This document shows positions 1-8,818 of a stretch of DNA of 64,000 nt, in pieces. This DNA comes from Microbispora oryzae. GTDB taxonomy: Bacteria; Actinomycetota; Actinomycetes; Streptosporangiales; Streptosporangiaceae. A model generated the notes under the pieces. That model had not been told where the DNA came from. It searched no databases and saw only the letters and a program-made list of their open reading frames with translations. Within the stretch, counting starts at the first letter, position 1. Every line of letters begins with the position of its first letter. The stretch spans positions 1 through 64,000 of the forward strand of contig NZ_JAFCNB010000002.1 in NCBI RefSeq assembly GCF_017896165.1, written 5' to 3'. A program made the position numbers and the translations under genes.

Positions 1-93
1 CGACCCCACCGCCCCCCCCCCCGACCCCATCGACCGCCCCTCACGGGCCCCGCCGACCCGCCCCGCCGGCACCGCGGCCGACGACGAACGCGC

Positions 94-801
94 TCAGGCG
101 GCCAGCGCGTCGGGCAGCCAGGAGACGCCGCCGTCCCCCACCTCGTCAGCCCCAACAGCCTCGTCGGGCTCCTCGGACTCACCGGACTCACCGGACTCAC
201 CGGACTGATCAGGCCGGTCGGGCTGGTTGGGCCGCTCGGGCCGGTCGGACTCGTCGGCCTGCCAGACCTCGGCGTTCTCCCCGTCGATCTGCCGGCCGAC
301 CGCCACGGAGCGCCGCGCCCGGCTGCCCGCACCCTCCGGCACGACTCCGTTCGCGCCCGTGTCGGCGGCGAGCTCCCACTCGCGGGTGGCGTCCTCCATC
401 CGCCGCTGGTCGTCGTCGCTCGGAGCGGCGCCGGAGTAGACCCGGACGGGCTTCTCGAAGCTGGTGATGCCCCACTTCAGGTCATGACCGACCGAGCTGG
501 CCTCGACCTCGGCCCAGAACCGCTGTTCGCCGTCGCGTTCGAACTGCTTGATGCGCAGCTTGCCGTACACGACGACGGGATGGCCCTTGCGCACCGACTG
601 ATGGACGTTGTCCGCGAGCCCCCGATAGCAGCGGACCGTGTAGTAGGTCGTGTCCCTGGTCTGCCAGGTGTTGGTCTTCGGGTCGAGGACCCGTCTGTTC
701 ACGGCCATCCGCAACGACGTGACGCGGGAGCCGTCCCTGAACTGGTACTGCCGCGGATCGTCGGTGACGTTGCCGCTCAGGGTGACGTGGATGTCGCTCA
801 T
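94..801 (-). CDS. ssb: single-stranded DNA-binding protein (SSB paralogue)
   Basis: A 235-residue protein whose first ~115 residues form an SSB-type OB fold (starts MSDIHVTLSGNVTDDPRQ; later TYYTVRCYRGLADNV and GHPVVVYGKL). It should bind ssDNA in replication or repair. The ATG at 801 is chosen over longer readings because GGAGG sits 8 nt upstream and the OB fold begins there. The long C-terminal tail is Asp/Glu/Ser/Gly-rich with GES repeats but ends LPDALAA rather than the DDxPF partner-binding tip usual in housekeeping SSBs. That suggests a secondary SSB (SsbB-like) instead of the replisome copy. It sits alone on the minus strand downstream of the GTPase pair. Confidence 0.9.
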   Translation of the reverse strand: MSDIHVTLSGNVTDDPRQYQFRDGSRVTSLRMAVNRRVLDPKTNTWQTRDTTYYTVRCYRGLADNVHQSVRKGHPVVVYGKLRIKQFERDGEQRFWAEVEASSVGHDLKWGITSFEKPVRVYSGAAPSDDDQRRMEDATREWELAADTGANGVVPEGAGSRARRSVAVGRQIDGENAEVWQADESDRPERPNQPDRPDQSGESGESGESEEPDEAVGADEVGDGGVSWLPDALAA

Positions 802-969
802 CGAGTGCCTCCCCGGCCCGGACACTCGCCGGGCCCCAGCCACACTGTCGTCCGCGACCGCCCGCCCCGGGCCTGCCGAACAACGTTCTGTGGAAAAGGC
901 GTGAAGAGGGGAGAACGCGGCCCTAGTCTTGGTCGCTCCTGGCAGATGGCTCCATCCCAGAGGTGACCG

Positions 970-1170
970 ATGATCGGTGACGCACTGATGACCCAAGAGC
1001 AGCTGGCCGAGTATCTCGGAGTGTCCGAGGAATGGATCTCCGAACACGCCTGGGAGATGCCGTTCGTGAGAGTCGGCAAGTCGCGCCGGTTCCCGAAGGG
1101 CTACGTTGATCGCTGGCTCACGACCAGGTACTGCGGGCTGCCGATCAAGTTCCCTGACAAGCAGTTCTAG
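970..1170 (+). CDS. small helix-turn-helix protein, excisionase/MerR-like
   Basis: A 66-residue protein consisting almost entirely of one winged-helix module: LAEYLGVSEEWISEHAWEMPFVRVGKSRRFPKGYVDRWL. This is the HTH_17/excisionase layout, in which the RVGKSRRF strand precedes the YVDRWL helix. A second in-frame ATG at 988 (MTQEQLAEYLG) is an equally good start. It probably binds DNA as a small regulator. No integrase is adjacent, so a phage excisionase role is not supported. It lies between ssb and the GTPase genes, on the opposite strand. Confidence 0.7.
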   Translation: MIGDALMTQEQLAEYLGVSEEWISEHAWEMPFVRVGKSRRFPKGYVDRWLTTRYCGLPIKFPDKQF

Positions 1171-1208
1171 ATCCGGCGTCCTCTTCCAGGTCTGCCGGAC
1201 CGGCGGCG

Positions 1209-2840
1209 TCACCGGCGGGCGGCCCCCAGCGCGCCGTAGAACTCGTTGTAGCGGTTGAGCTCTCCCTCGACCGGCGTGATCACCATGTCGTGCGCGACCC
1301 CGCCGACGCGGCGGCGCATGTCCAGTTCCAGCCGCTCGCGCTCCTTGCCCGCCTCCAGCACCACGAAGTTGCGGCTGGCCAGACCGGTCAGCAGGCCGAG
1401 ACCGACGACGCTGAGCAGCATCAGGCCCACCCACGGCAGTACGCCGACGTCCCCGAGGACGGCGGCGGGCGGGCGGCCCACCTCGAACACCCCGTAGGCG
1501 AGGACGGCCCCCGCCCAGCCGAGCCCGGCCGCGAACATGACCACCAGGAGGTACTGCCAGATCTTGAGCAGCCACCACCAGGCGGGCACCCGATTGAGCG
1601 GAGGAGCCGCCTCGGCCAGCTCGTTCGTGAGGGCGCCGGGCAGATCGGCCGACCGTGACCTGGCCGCCTCCAGCACACCCTGGCGCCACACCTGCGGCAT
1701 ACCGGCCGCGAGGCCGTCGGCCAGTGCGTGAACGGCGTTGTCGACCTCGGCGGGCTGGGCGCTGACCGAGCTGCCGACCAGCTCTCGGATGTCGTCCTTG
1801 ACCCCGCCCAGGCGGAGGCTGCTCGCCGGGTCGGGGCGGAGCTTCGCGGCCCACCGCGCGAACGGCCAGCCGACCCAGTCGGCGGAGCGCACGCCGTACA
1901 CGTTCTCCATCGCCTCTCCCAGGGCGGAGACGCCGACCGCGTCGCAGAGGGCGTCGGTGAGCCCCCCACGGCGGACGTCGTCGACGGTGGGGTCGACGCG
2001 CGGGACGTCCGGCATCTCCTTCGTCAGGCGGGCCATGAGCCGGTCGAGGTCGGCCTCCAGCCTCTGGTAGGCGGCCCTCCGGGCGGCGACCGACTCGGCG
2101 AGAACCGCCTTGAGGTCGTCGATGCCCATACCGGTGGTGGTCGAGGTCGCCACGACCCGGGGGACGGTGACGCCTTCGCGCCGCAGCAGGTCCTCCAGGT
2201 CGGCCACACACTCCGCCCGCTCCTCCGGGGTCAGCCGGTCGGCCTGGTTCAGCACGAAGACCGTCACGGCGTCGTGCCCGGTCAGCTCGGCGACGTAGCG
2301 CCGATGCACGGAGGCGTCGGCGTACTTCTGCGGGTCGAGCACCCACACCACCAGGTCGGCCACCTGGATCAGGCGGTCGGCCTCGGGATCGGTGAGCGCG
2401 CGGATCGAGTCGTGGTCGGGCAGGTCGAGCAGGATCAGCCCGTGGAGCCGGCTCTCGCCCTTGTCGAGGGCGCTGGCGCGGGCGAAACGGTGCCGCCACT
2501 GGATCTGCAGCCAGTCGAGCAGCGGTCCTGCCCCGTCGAGCCCCCACACGCAGGCGTGGGTCCTGGCCGTGGTCGGCCGGCGCACTCCGATGGGCGACAA
2601 CTCCAGCCCGGACACGGCGTTGAACAGCGACGACTTCCCGCTTCCCGTGCCGCCGGCGAGGGCCACGACCGTGTGCTCGGCGGACAGCTTGAGCCGGTCG
2701 CCGGCGCGCAGCAGCAGCTGTCCCCCATCGGTCAGCAGAGCGGGGTCCAGCCGGCCGTGGCCGAGCTCGACGACCCTCGCCAGGGCGGCGAGCCGGGGTC
2801 CCAGCCCGTACTGCAGGTGGGCGGTGCTGACAACGCTCAT
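1209..2840 (-). CDS. dynamin-like GTPase with C-terminal membrane segments (DynB-like)
   Basis: A 543-residue GTPase. The P-loop GGTGSGKS lies at residues 63-70, with G3 DLPDHDS and G4 NQAD following. Near residues 400-490 are two hydrophobic segments (around WWWLLKIWQYLLVVMFAAG and VGLMLLSVVGLGLLTG), then a short C-terminal helix. The ATG at 2840 begins MSVVSTAHL and lies 58 bp downstream of the second GTPase gene, so the two are probably co-transcribed. In Streptomyces, paired dynamin-like proteins DynA/DynB stabilise Z-rings in sporulation septa, and DynB is the partner with membrane segments. The assignment here rests on architecture and adjacency, not on alignment. Confidence 0.8.
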   Translation of the reverse strand: MSVVSTAHLQYGLGPRLAALARVVELGHGRLDPALLTDGGQLLLRAGDRLKLSAEHTVVALAGGTGSGKSSLFNAVSGLELSPIGVRRPTTARTHACVWGLDGAGPLLDWLQIQWRHRFARASALDKGESRLHGLILLDLPDHDSIRALTDPEADRLIQVADLVVWVLDPQKYADASVHRRYVAELTGHDAVTVFVLNQADRLTPEERAECVADLEDLLRREGVTVPRVVATSTTTGMGIDDLKAVLAESVAARRAAYQRLEADLDRLMARLTKEMPDVPRVDPTVDDVRRGGLTDALCDAVGVSALGEAMENVYGVRSADWVGWPFARWAAKLRPDPASSLRLGGVKDDIRELVGSSVSAQPAEVDNAVHALADGLAAGMPQVWRQGVLEAARSRSADLPGALTNELAEAAPPLNRVPAWWWLLKIWQYLLVVMFAAGLGWAGAVLAYGVFEVGRPPAAVLGDVGVLPWVGLMLLSVVGLGLLTGLASRNFVVLEAGKERERLELDMRRRVGGVAHDMVITPVEGELNRYNEFYGALGAARR

Positions 2841-2898
2841 CGGTCCCTCACCATGGTGCCGTGTGCGGGCCGCACGATCGCGGGACGGGCCCGCTCCG

Positions 2899-5130
2899 TC
2901 ATCGTGCGACCTCGAGGTTGTACGTCGCCTGATAGAGGCGGGTGGCGGCGGCCTCGTCGGGTATCCCGACGCTGTCGAGGGCGTCCACGTATCGGAGCGT
3001 CTCCTCGTCGAACAGCAGGCCGACCCGCGCCCGCAGGTCGCTGCGCGCCTTGGCGCTGATGCTGCGCAGCGACTCCGCCCCGAGCAGCCCGCGCAGCATC
3101 CTCTGGGGCAGCGCCCCCTTGCCGTCCCCGGCCGTGACATCGGTCGGGCCGTACCCGAGCAGGCCGACCATGAAGATCAACGAAAGTGAGTCCGCGTCGA
3201 AGGAGACGACCTTCGCGACCGACCGCTTCGTGACGCCTTCGGTGCGGATGAGCTCGGTGACGTGCTCCTGCCAGGCCGTGATGGTGCGGGCGGTCCGCCG
3301 TACGACGTCGTCGGCCGGACGGCCGAGGCCGGGCGTGGCGGCCAGGCGGTCGCCCGCTCCGGCGCGCTGCCGCCACCGCGCGACCACGTCCTCCGCCGCC
3401 CGCTGGATCGCCGAGGCGATCAGGGACTCCAGGCCGGCGCGCAGCGCCCCCTTCAGCGCGCGCATCCGCTCGGGACCGTGGTGGTGGCCCTTGGCGCCGC
3501 GCCGCAGCTGAAGCGTACGCATGAGGTCGCCGGACCCGGCGAAGTCCTGCCAGCGGGCCAGCACCTCGCCGCGCAGCAACGAGCCGTTCCTGGTCGCCTC
3601 GTCGATCTCGGTCAGCGCGCCCGTGAAGGCCGCGTCGACATCGGACCGGAGATCGGCCCGCAGGGCGACCTGGGTCTCCAGGTGCCTGGCGAGCGCGGGA
3701 AGGCGGGCGCGGAAACTGTTCAGTACGCCGTTCAGCGTCGCCTGCACGGCGGCGGTACGCCGCTCGTCGTCGATCGACAGCTCGGCCAGCCACAGGCGCA
3801 ACTCGGCGATCTCCGCCTCCGGCAGCCGGCCCTCGCCGACGGCCGTCTCGTTGATCACGAATCGCTCGACCTCGCCCAGGCCGTACTCGTCGAGCATCCG
3901 GCCGAAGTGCTTGACGATGACCTCGCGTGACCGCTTCGGCACCCGGGAGAGCACGATGACGAGGCGCGCTCCGCGCTCCTTGGCGCGGCGCAGCAGCCCC
4001 CAGGACGGGGCGTCGGCGTATCGAGCGGCGGTGGTCACGAAGACCCACAGGTCGGCGGCGTCGAGCATGCGGTGCGCGACGTCGTGGTGTTCCTCGACCA
4101 CCGAGTCGATGTCGGGCGTGTCGAGCAGGGCGACGCCCTGGGGCAGCCGGGGCGCGGGCACGAGGACGACGCTCCCGGACGCGGTGTCCCCCGCCGGTTC
4201 GGCGAGCCTGGTGACCCCCGCGAGCAGGTCGCCCGTGGCATACCAGTCGCGGTCGTCGGGGTGGCAGACCAGCACGGGGATCGACGTCGTCGGACGCCGC
4301 ACGCCGGTGCGGGACACCTGCTGCCCCGCGAGCGTGTTGACGAGGGTCGATTTGCCCGCCCCCGTGGACCCGGCCACCGCCACCAGGGCCGGTGCGGTGC
4401 TCATGTGGACCCGGGGGATCACGTAGTCGTCGAGCTGCGCCAGTACGGCCGACTGGGCCTTGCGCGCCTCCTGCGCTCCCGGCACGTCCAGCCCGAAGTG
4501 GAGACCCTTGACGGCCCCCCGAAGCTGGTTGAGCGCGTTGGTCAGCGCCTCGGAAACCGGCTCGGGCAGGGGCATCTCGCGGACGCGCCGCCCCGCCTCC
4601 GCGTCGCCGGACGACGCGACGTCCTCGGCCGCCACCTCGTCGCCAGCCGTGGTCTCGTCATCCGCGGTCTCGCCGACCGTCGCCTCGGTGGACGCCGTTT
4701 CGGCTCCGGCGGTCTCAGCTTCGGAGGCCTCGTCGCCAGCCGCGATCTCGCCGGACGCCACCTCGTCGCCGACCGTGATCTCATCACCGTCGGTCCCGTC
4801 GGCGCCGTCCCCCCCGACGTCCCGGTCCCGTTCGGCCTCGGGCGGGGCGGGAGAGGGCGCGGGGGCCGGCGGCAGGTCGGGACGAGGGAGCACGGGCCGC
4901 ATCGGGACGGGGCCGCCGTCGCCGATCGCGGGGAACACGGCGGTCTGCTCCCCGGGGTTCTCCGGCTGCTCCTCGATGGCGGACTCCTCGGCGGCCGACT
5001 CCTGAACGCCGGGCTCCTGAACGCCGAACTCCTGGACGCCGGGCTCCTCGATGGCGGATTCCTCGGTCACGGCGCCCGCCGCGCTCCGTGCCGGCGTGTG
5101 GTCAGGGGTCTTCCTGGCTGCCGATTTCAC
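2899..5130 (-). CDS. dynamin-like GTPase with acidic repeat N-terminus (DynA-like)
   Basis: A 743-residue protein in two parts. The first ~190 residues are acidic low-complexity sequence (repeats such as EPGVQE and ETA/GDE). A GTPase domain follows, with P-loop AGSTGAGKST near residue 255 and DTPDIDS as switch II. The rest is a long helical region with no clear membrane segment, so membrane binding would be peripheral. Its ATG overlaps the stop of the upstream SUMT gene (5127-5130, ATGA), so it is translationally coupled to it. The second GTPase follows directly. A role in septation or membrane remodelling is inferred from the dynamin family and the DynA/DynB precedent. Confidence 0.8.
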   Translation of the reverse strand: MKSAARKTPDHTPARSAAGAVTEESAIEEPGVQEFGVQEPGVQESAAEESAIEEQPENPGEQTAVFPAIGDGGPVPMRPVLPRPDLPPAPAPSPAPPEAERDRDVGGDGADGTDGDEITVGDEVASGEIAAGDEASEAETAGAETASTEATVGETADDETTAGDEVAAEDVASSGDAEAGRRVREMPLPEPVSEALTNALNQLRGAVKGLHFGLDVPGAQEARKAQSAVLAQLDDYVIPRVHMSTAPALVAVAGSTGAGKSTLVNTLAGQQVSRTGVRRPTTSIPVLVCHPDDRDWYATGDLLAGVTRLAEPAGDTASGSVVLVPAPRLPQGVALLDTPDIDSVVEEHHDVAHRMLDAADLWVFVTTAARYADAPSWGLLRRAKERGARLVIVLSRVPKRSREVIVKHFGRMLDEYGLGEVERFVINETAVGEGRLPEAEIAELRLWLAELSIDDERRTAAVQATLNGVLNSFRARLPALARHLETQVALRADLRSDVDAAFTGALTEIDEATRNGSLLRGEVLARWQDFAGSGDLMRTLQLRRGAKGHHHGPERMRALKGALRAGLESLIASAIQRAAEDVVARWRQRAGAGDRLAATPGLGRPADDVVRRTARTITAWQEHVTELIRTEGVTKRSVAKVVSFDADSLSLIFMVGLLGYGPTDVTAGDGKGALPQRMLRGLLGAESLRSISAKARSDLRARVGLLFDEETLRYVDALDSVGIPDEAAATRLYQATYNLEVAR

Positions 5131-6359
5131 GGAACCCGCTCCGCTCGCACCATCTCGATCTCCTGGCCGACTGTGACGACCTCACCGACGATCACAATCG
5201 CCGGGGGGCGTACCCCGGCCGCGGTCACCCGTTCCGCCACCGTGGAGAGCGTGGCGGTAACGGTCCGCTGGGTGGGAAGAGTACCGTCCTGTACCACCAT
5301 TACGGGAGTTTCCGGGGAACGGCCGTCTCGAATGAGGGTGGCCGCGATCTCCGAGACGCGTTCCACGGCCATCAGCAGCACCAGCGTCCCACCGAGACTC
5401 GCCAGTGCCGGCCAGTCGACCGTAGATCTTTCGTCACCCGGAGGCACGTGCACCGAGATCACGTGGAACTCCTGGCTCACCCCACGGTGGGTGACCGGAA
5501 CGCCGGCCGAGGCCGGGACCGCGACCGCGCTCGTGATGCCGGGCACGACGGTCACCGGGATGCCGGCGCGGGCGCAGGCGAGGATCTCCTCACCGCCGCG
5601 GCCGAAGACGAAAGGGTCGCCCCCCTTCAGGCGCACGACGAACTTTCCCTGCCGGGCGTGCTCGATCAGGAGCTCGTTGATCCGCTCCTGCGAGAGCGAC
5701 CGTCCGTACGGGACCTTGGCGGCGTCGATGAGCTCGACGTCGGAGGGCAGCTCGTCGAGCAGGGCGCGGGGGGCGAGCCGGTCCGCGACCACGACGTCGG
5801 CCTGGGCCAGGAGCTGGCGGCCGCGCACGGTGATGAGACCGGGATCGCCGGGGCCGCCGCCGACGAGCGCCACGCCCACGGGCTTGGTGCGGTGGCGCCG
5901 GGCGTCGACCGTGCCGTCGCGCAGGGCGCCGACCACGGCGTCGCGGATGCCGGCCGCCCGCCGCGGGTCGCCTCCCGCCGTGACGGCCACGCTGACCTCG
6001 TCGACCCGGCCGCTGGCCGGAGTCCAGGCGGCGCTCGCGTCCTTGTCGTCGGCCCGCACGCACCAGATCCGCTTGGCCTCCGCCTCGGCCGCGACGGCGG
6101 TGTTGACCTCGCGGTGGTCGGTGCAGGCGTGCACGAGCCAGGCGCCGTCGCAGTCACCCACCCGGTACGGCCGGCGTTCCCAGGTCACCCGGCCCGCGGC
6201 GATGAGATCGTCGAGCGCCGGGGTGACGCCCGGCGAGACGAGAGTCACGGAGGCTCCCGCGTCGAGCAGGGCCGGCACGCGGCGCTGGGCGACACGGCCT
6301 CCCCCGACGACGAGAACACGACGGCCGTCAAGGCGGAGGCCAAGCAGGTAGGGCGCCAT
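5127..6359 (-). CDS. cysG: uroporphyrinogen-III C-methyltransferase fused to precorrin-2 dehydrogenase-like domain
   Basis: A 410-residue CysG-type fusion. Residues ~1-150 are a Rossmann domain with VLVVGGGRVAQRR (NAD binding, precorrin-2 oxidation). Residues ~157-400 are an SAM-dependent uroporphyrinogen methyltransferase with VGGGPGDPGLITVRG and RLKGGDPFVFGRGGEE. It makes precorrin-2 and sirohydrochlorin for siroheme or cobalamin. The CysG ferrochelatase step could instead be carried by the nearby CbiX protein. The start at 6359 gives the normal N-terminal MAPYLLGLRLDGR. It lies just downstream of cobT with a 111-bp gap that may hold its own promoter. The dynamin-like gene overlaps its stop, an unusual coupling. 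Confidence 0.93.
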   Translation of the reverse strand: MAPYLLGLRLDGRRVLVVGGGRVAQRRVPALLDAGASVTLVSPGVTPALDDLIAAGRVTWERRPYRVGDCDGAWLVHACTDHREVNTAVAAEAEAKRIWCVRADDKDASAAWTPASGRVDEVSVAVTAGGDPRRAAGIRDAVVGALRDGTVDARRHRTKPVGVALVGGGPGDPGLITVRGRQLLAQADVVVADRLAPRALLDELPSDVELIDAAKVPYGRSLSQERINELLIEHARQGKFVVRLKGGDPFVFGRGGEEILACARAGIPVTVVPGITSAVAVPASAGVPVTHRGVSQEFHVISVHVPPGDERSTVDWPALASLGGTLVLLMAVERVSEIAATLIRDGRSPETPVMVVQDGTLPTQRTVTATLSTVAERVTAAGVRPPAIVIVGEVVTVGQEIEMVRAERVP

Positions 6360-6470
6360 GACCCCTGTCTCCCTAATGCGTCAAGCCTGCACTGTTAGGA
6401 GGCAAACCTACCCGGTGGGCTCGCGGAACATTCACCAGACGAGACTTATCGCGGGGCCGGGGCCCGGCCG

Positions 6471-7559
6471 TCAGGCGTCCTTGTCCGCCACTCCGGCCGA
6501 ATCGAAGGTGGCGACGTCGTGCATCACCCGGGCGGCGGCGGTGACGATCGGGTGGGCGAGCAGCCCGCCGGTGCCCTCCCCGAGCCTGAGCTCCAGGTCG
6601 ACGAGGGGACGGAGCCCCAGGTGGGCGAGGGCCACGGCGTGTCCCGGCTCCGCCGACCGGTGCCCGGCCACGCAGTAGCCGATCGCGTCGGGCGCGATCG
6701 CCGCGGCCGCCAGGGCGGCCGACCCGGCGATCACCCCGTCGAGGATGACCGGCACCCGGGCCGCCGCCGCGCCGAGGACGAACCCGGCGATCGCGGCGTG
6801 CTCCAGCCCGCCGACCGCGGCGAGCGCCCGTACGGCCGCCTCAGGGCCCTCGGGTACGGCGCCTTCCAGGCCGTTGACCCGCAGAGCGCGCTGTACGACG
6901 TCGATCTTGTGGTGGTACATGGCGTCGTCGACGCCGGTGCCGCGACCGGTGACGGCGGCGGCGTCCCGGCCGGTGAACACGCTGATCAGCGCGGCGGACG
7001 CGGTGGTGTTGGCGATGCCCATGTCACCGGTGACCAGACACCGGTTGCCCGAGGCGACCAGGTCGGCGGCCACCCGCACTCCGGCGGCGAGGGCCTCGGC
7101 GGCCTGCTCGCCGGTCATCGCCGGGCCCTCGGACAGGTCGGCCGTGCCGTACGCGACCTTGCGGGAGAGCAGACCGGGCGCGGGCGGCAGGTCGGATGCG
7201 ACGCCCACGTCGACGACGGTCAGGGACGCCCCGACCTGCGCGGCGAACGCGTTGGCGACCGCCCCTCCCGCCGTGAAGTTGGCCACCATCTGCGCGGTGA
7301 CCTCCTGGGGCCACGGCGAGACGCCCTGCGCGTGCACGCCGTGATCGGCCGCGAAGACGGCCAGCGCGACGGGCGTCGGCAGGGGCGGCGGGCACGCCCC
7401 GGCGATCCCGGCCAGCCGCACGGCGACGTCTTCGAGGACGCCCAGCGAGCCGCGCGGCTTCGTCAGCCGGTCCTGGTGTTCGCGGGCCTGGGCCATCGCG
7501 CCCGGATCGATGGGGACGACGGCGTCGATCGTCTGCCGCAGGGGGTGCAGGGGGTCCAA
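6471..7559 (-). CDS. cobT: nicotinate-nucleotide--dimethylbenzimidazole phosphoribosyltransferase
   Basis: A 362-residue CobT. It transfers phosphoribose from nicotinate mononucleotide to 5,6-dimethylbenzimidazole to make alpha-ribazole phosphate, the lower ligand of cobalamin. Diagnostic motifs are TKPRGSLG near the N-terminus, the glycine-rich GDMGIANTTASAAL, and the catalytic-glutamate loop RLGEGTGG near the C-terminus. The start is TTG at 7559: AAGGAG lies 6 nt upstream and the frame begins DPLHPLRQTI. It is 11 bp from the upstream chelatase gene, so the two form one transcription unit. Confidence 0.95.
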   Translation of the reverse strand: MDPLHPLRQTIDAVVPIDPGAMAQAREHQDRLTKPRGSLGVLEDVAVRLAGIAGACPPPLPTPVALAVFAADHGVHAQGVSPWPQEVTAQMVANFTAGGAVANAFAAQVGASLTVVDVGVASDLPPAPGLLSRKVAYGTADLSEGPAMTGEQAAEALAAGVRVAADLVASGNRCLVTGDMGIANTTASAALISVFTGRDAAAVTGRGTGVDDAMYHHKIDVVQRALRVNGLEGAVPEGPEAAVRALAAVGGLEHAAIAGFVLGAAAARVPVILDGVIAGSAALAAAAIAPDAIGYCVAGHRSAEPGHAVALAHLGLRPLVDLELRLGEGTGGLLAHPIVTAAARVMHDVATFDSAGVADKDA

Positions 7560-7570
7560 CGTGCGCTCCT

Positions 7571-8698
7571 TCAGACCGCGCTGGGGTGGGTGCCGGGAAG
7601 CGTGCCGGGGTCCGCCTCGAACTCGGACTCCAGATCGGCCTCGAACTCCGCGTCCAGGTCGGCGTCGAGTTCAGCGTCCAGCTCGACGTCCAACTCCGCG
7701 TCCAGGTCGGCGTCGAGTTCAGCGTCCAGCTCGACGTCCAACTCCGCGTCGAGGTCGGCGTCCAGGTCGGTCTCCTCGTCGCTCGGACCGGCGGCCAGGC
7801 CGGCGCCGCGCCAGGGACCGCGTACGGCTCCCCCGTCAGCCGCCGGTACGACGCAGGGGACGGCGGAGTGAACGCGGTGGAGGGCGGACACGGACGACTC
7901 GCCCGACCCGGCCAGCGCCTCCTCATACCTGTCGATGACCACGTCGGCCAGGCCCTCGCAGTCGCCGATGACCTCGGCGCACCGGATGTCGAGGCCCTCG
8001 TGGTTGGCGCCGTAGGCGAGCGCCTGGGCCCAGATCCGTTCGAGCACACCCCCGGCGAACAGGACGTACGGCAGCACGATGACGCGCTTGGCGCCGAGCC
8101 TGCGGCAGCGCTCCAGGCCGCCGGGGACACCCGGGCGGGCGTGCGAGACGTAGGCGGTCTCGACCGTGAGCAGGTCGGGGACGTGGGTCTCCCAGAACAG
8201 CCGGGAGACCCGGTGGACCTCGGCGTTCACGGCGGGATCGGTCGAGCCGTGGCCGACGAGCACGACGGCGGTCTCCCCCGGCGCGATGTCGGCGGGCGGC
8301 TCGTCGGTGACCAGCCGCGGCATCTCGGCCCTGGCGTCGGCGAGCCGCTCGGCGAGGAGCCGCAGGACGCGGGGGTCCGGGCCGAGCGAGCGGCCCAGGT
8401 CGTATTCGAGGGTCGGATGCCGCTCCTGTTCGAGCGCCATCGTGCCGGGCACGTCGCCGAGCGCCCTGCGGTCGCCGGTGAGGCTCAGCGGCACGGCCAC
8501 CATGTGGTGGTGCCCCCGGGCGATCAGGGACGCGATCGATTCGCCGAGCGGCGGCCGGGCGTTCGTGATGAAGCCGCCGCTCACCTCGGCGGGGAGGCCG
8601 TCGAGACGGCAGCGGAGGCGGTGTACGAACCTGCCGAACTCGGCCACGCCGGTCTCATCGTGCGTGCCGTGACCGATGAGTAGCAGCGGCGGTTTCAT
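7571..8698 (-). CDS. CbiX-type sirohydrochlorin chelatase with acidic repeat tail
   Basis: A 375-residue two-domain class II chelatase. The first half has LLLIGHGTHDETG with the metal-binding His, and the second has LVGHGSTDPAVN near residue 140. It would insert Co2+ (cobalamin) or Fe2+ (siroheme) into sirohydrochlorin. After about residue 290 the protein becomes a run of [DE]LD[AV] tetrapeptides ending near the C-terminus. This run is encoded by a perfect tandem DNA repeat (see repeat entry). Ordinary actinobacterial chelatases of this type stop before such a tail. It is followed at 11 bp by cobT. Whether the metal is cobalt or iron cannot be told from the sequence. Confidence 0.88.
   Translation of the reverse strand: MKPPLLLIGHGTHDETGVAEFGRFVHRLRCRLDGLPAEVSGGFITNARPPLGESIASLIARGHHHMVAVPLSLTGDRRALGDVPGTMALEQERHPTLEYDLGRSLGPDPRVLRLLAERLADARAEMPRLVTDEPPADIAPGETAVVLVGHGSTDPAVNAEVHRVSRLFWETHVPDLLTVETAYVSHARPGVPGGLERCRRLGAKRVIVLPYVLFAGGVLERIWAQALAYGANHEGLDIRCAEVIGDCEGLADVVIDRYEEALAGSGESSVSALHRVHSAVPCVVPAADGGAVRGPWRGAGLAAGPSDEETDLDADLDAELDVELDAELDADLDAELDVELDAELDADLDAEFEADLESEFEADPGTLPGTHPSAV
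7644..7787. repeat. 48-bp tandem repeat inside the chelatase gene
   Basis: Two identical 48-bp units (7644-7691 and 7692-7739) are followed by a third, degenerating copy starting at 7740. Each encodes 16 residues built of four [DE]LD[AV] tetrapeptides. The unit length is a multiple of three, so copy-number change would keep the reading frame. Confidence 0.9.
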
Positions 8699-8818
8699 CT
8701 ACCTGATCTCCCATGCCCTTGCCGTGCGGATGCCGGATCCGGCCAGTGAGGATAACCTCGTGCGCCCAATGATGGGCTTCTCTTGACCCGTCAGCCCACA
8801 TGCGGGGGAATTCTTTAC

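Noticed and set aside
878-888. GAACAACGTTC upstream of ssb as a LexA box
   Set aside because: The spacing is N3, not the N4 required by the actinobacterial LexA operator.
6360-6470. Possible cobalamin riboswitch or iron-regulator (IdeR) box upstream of cysG
   Set aside because: The gap is too short for a B12 riboswitch and shows no conserved B12-box word. TAGG-N7-CCTA there has the wrong spacing for an IdeR/DmdR box.
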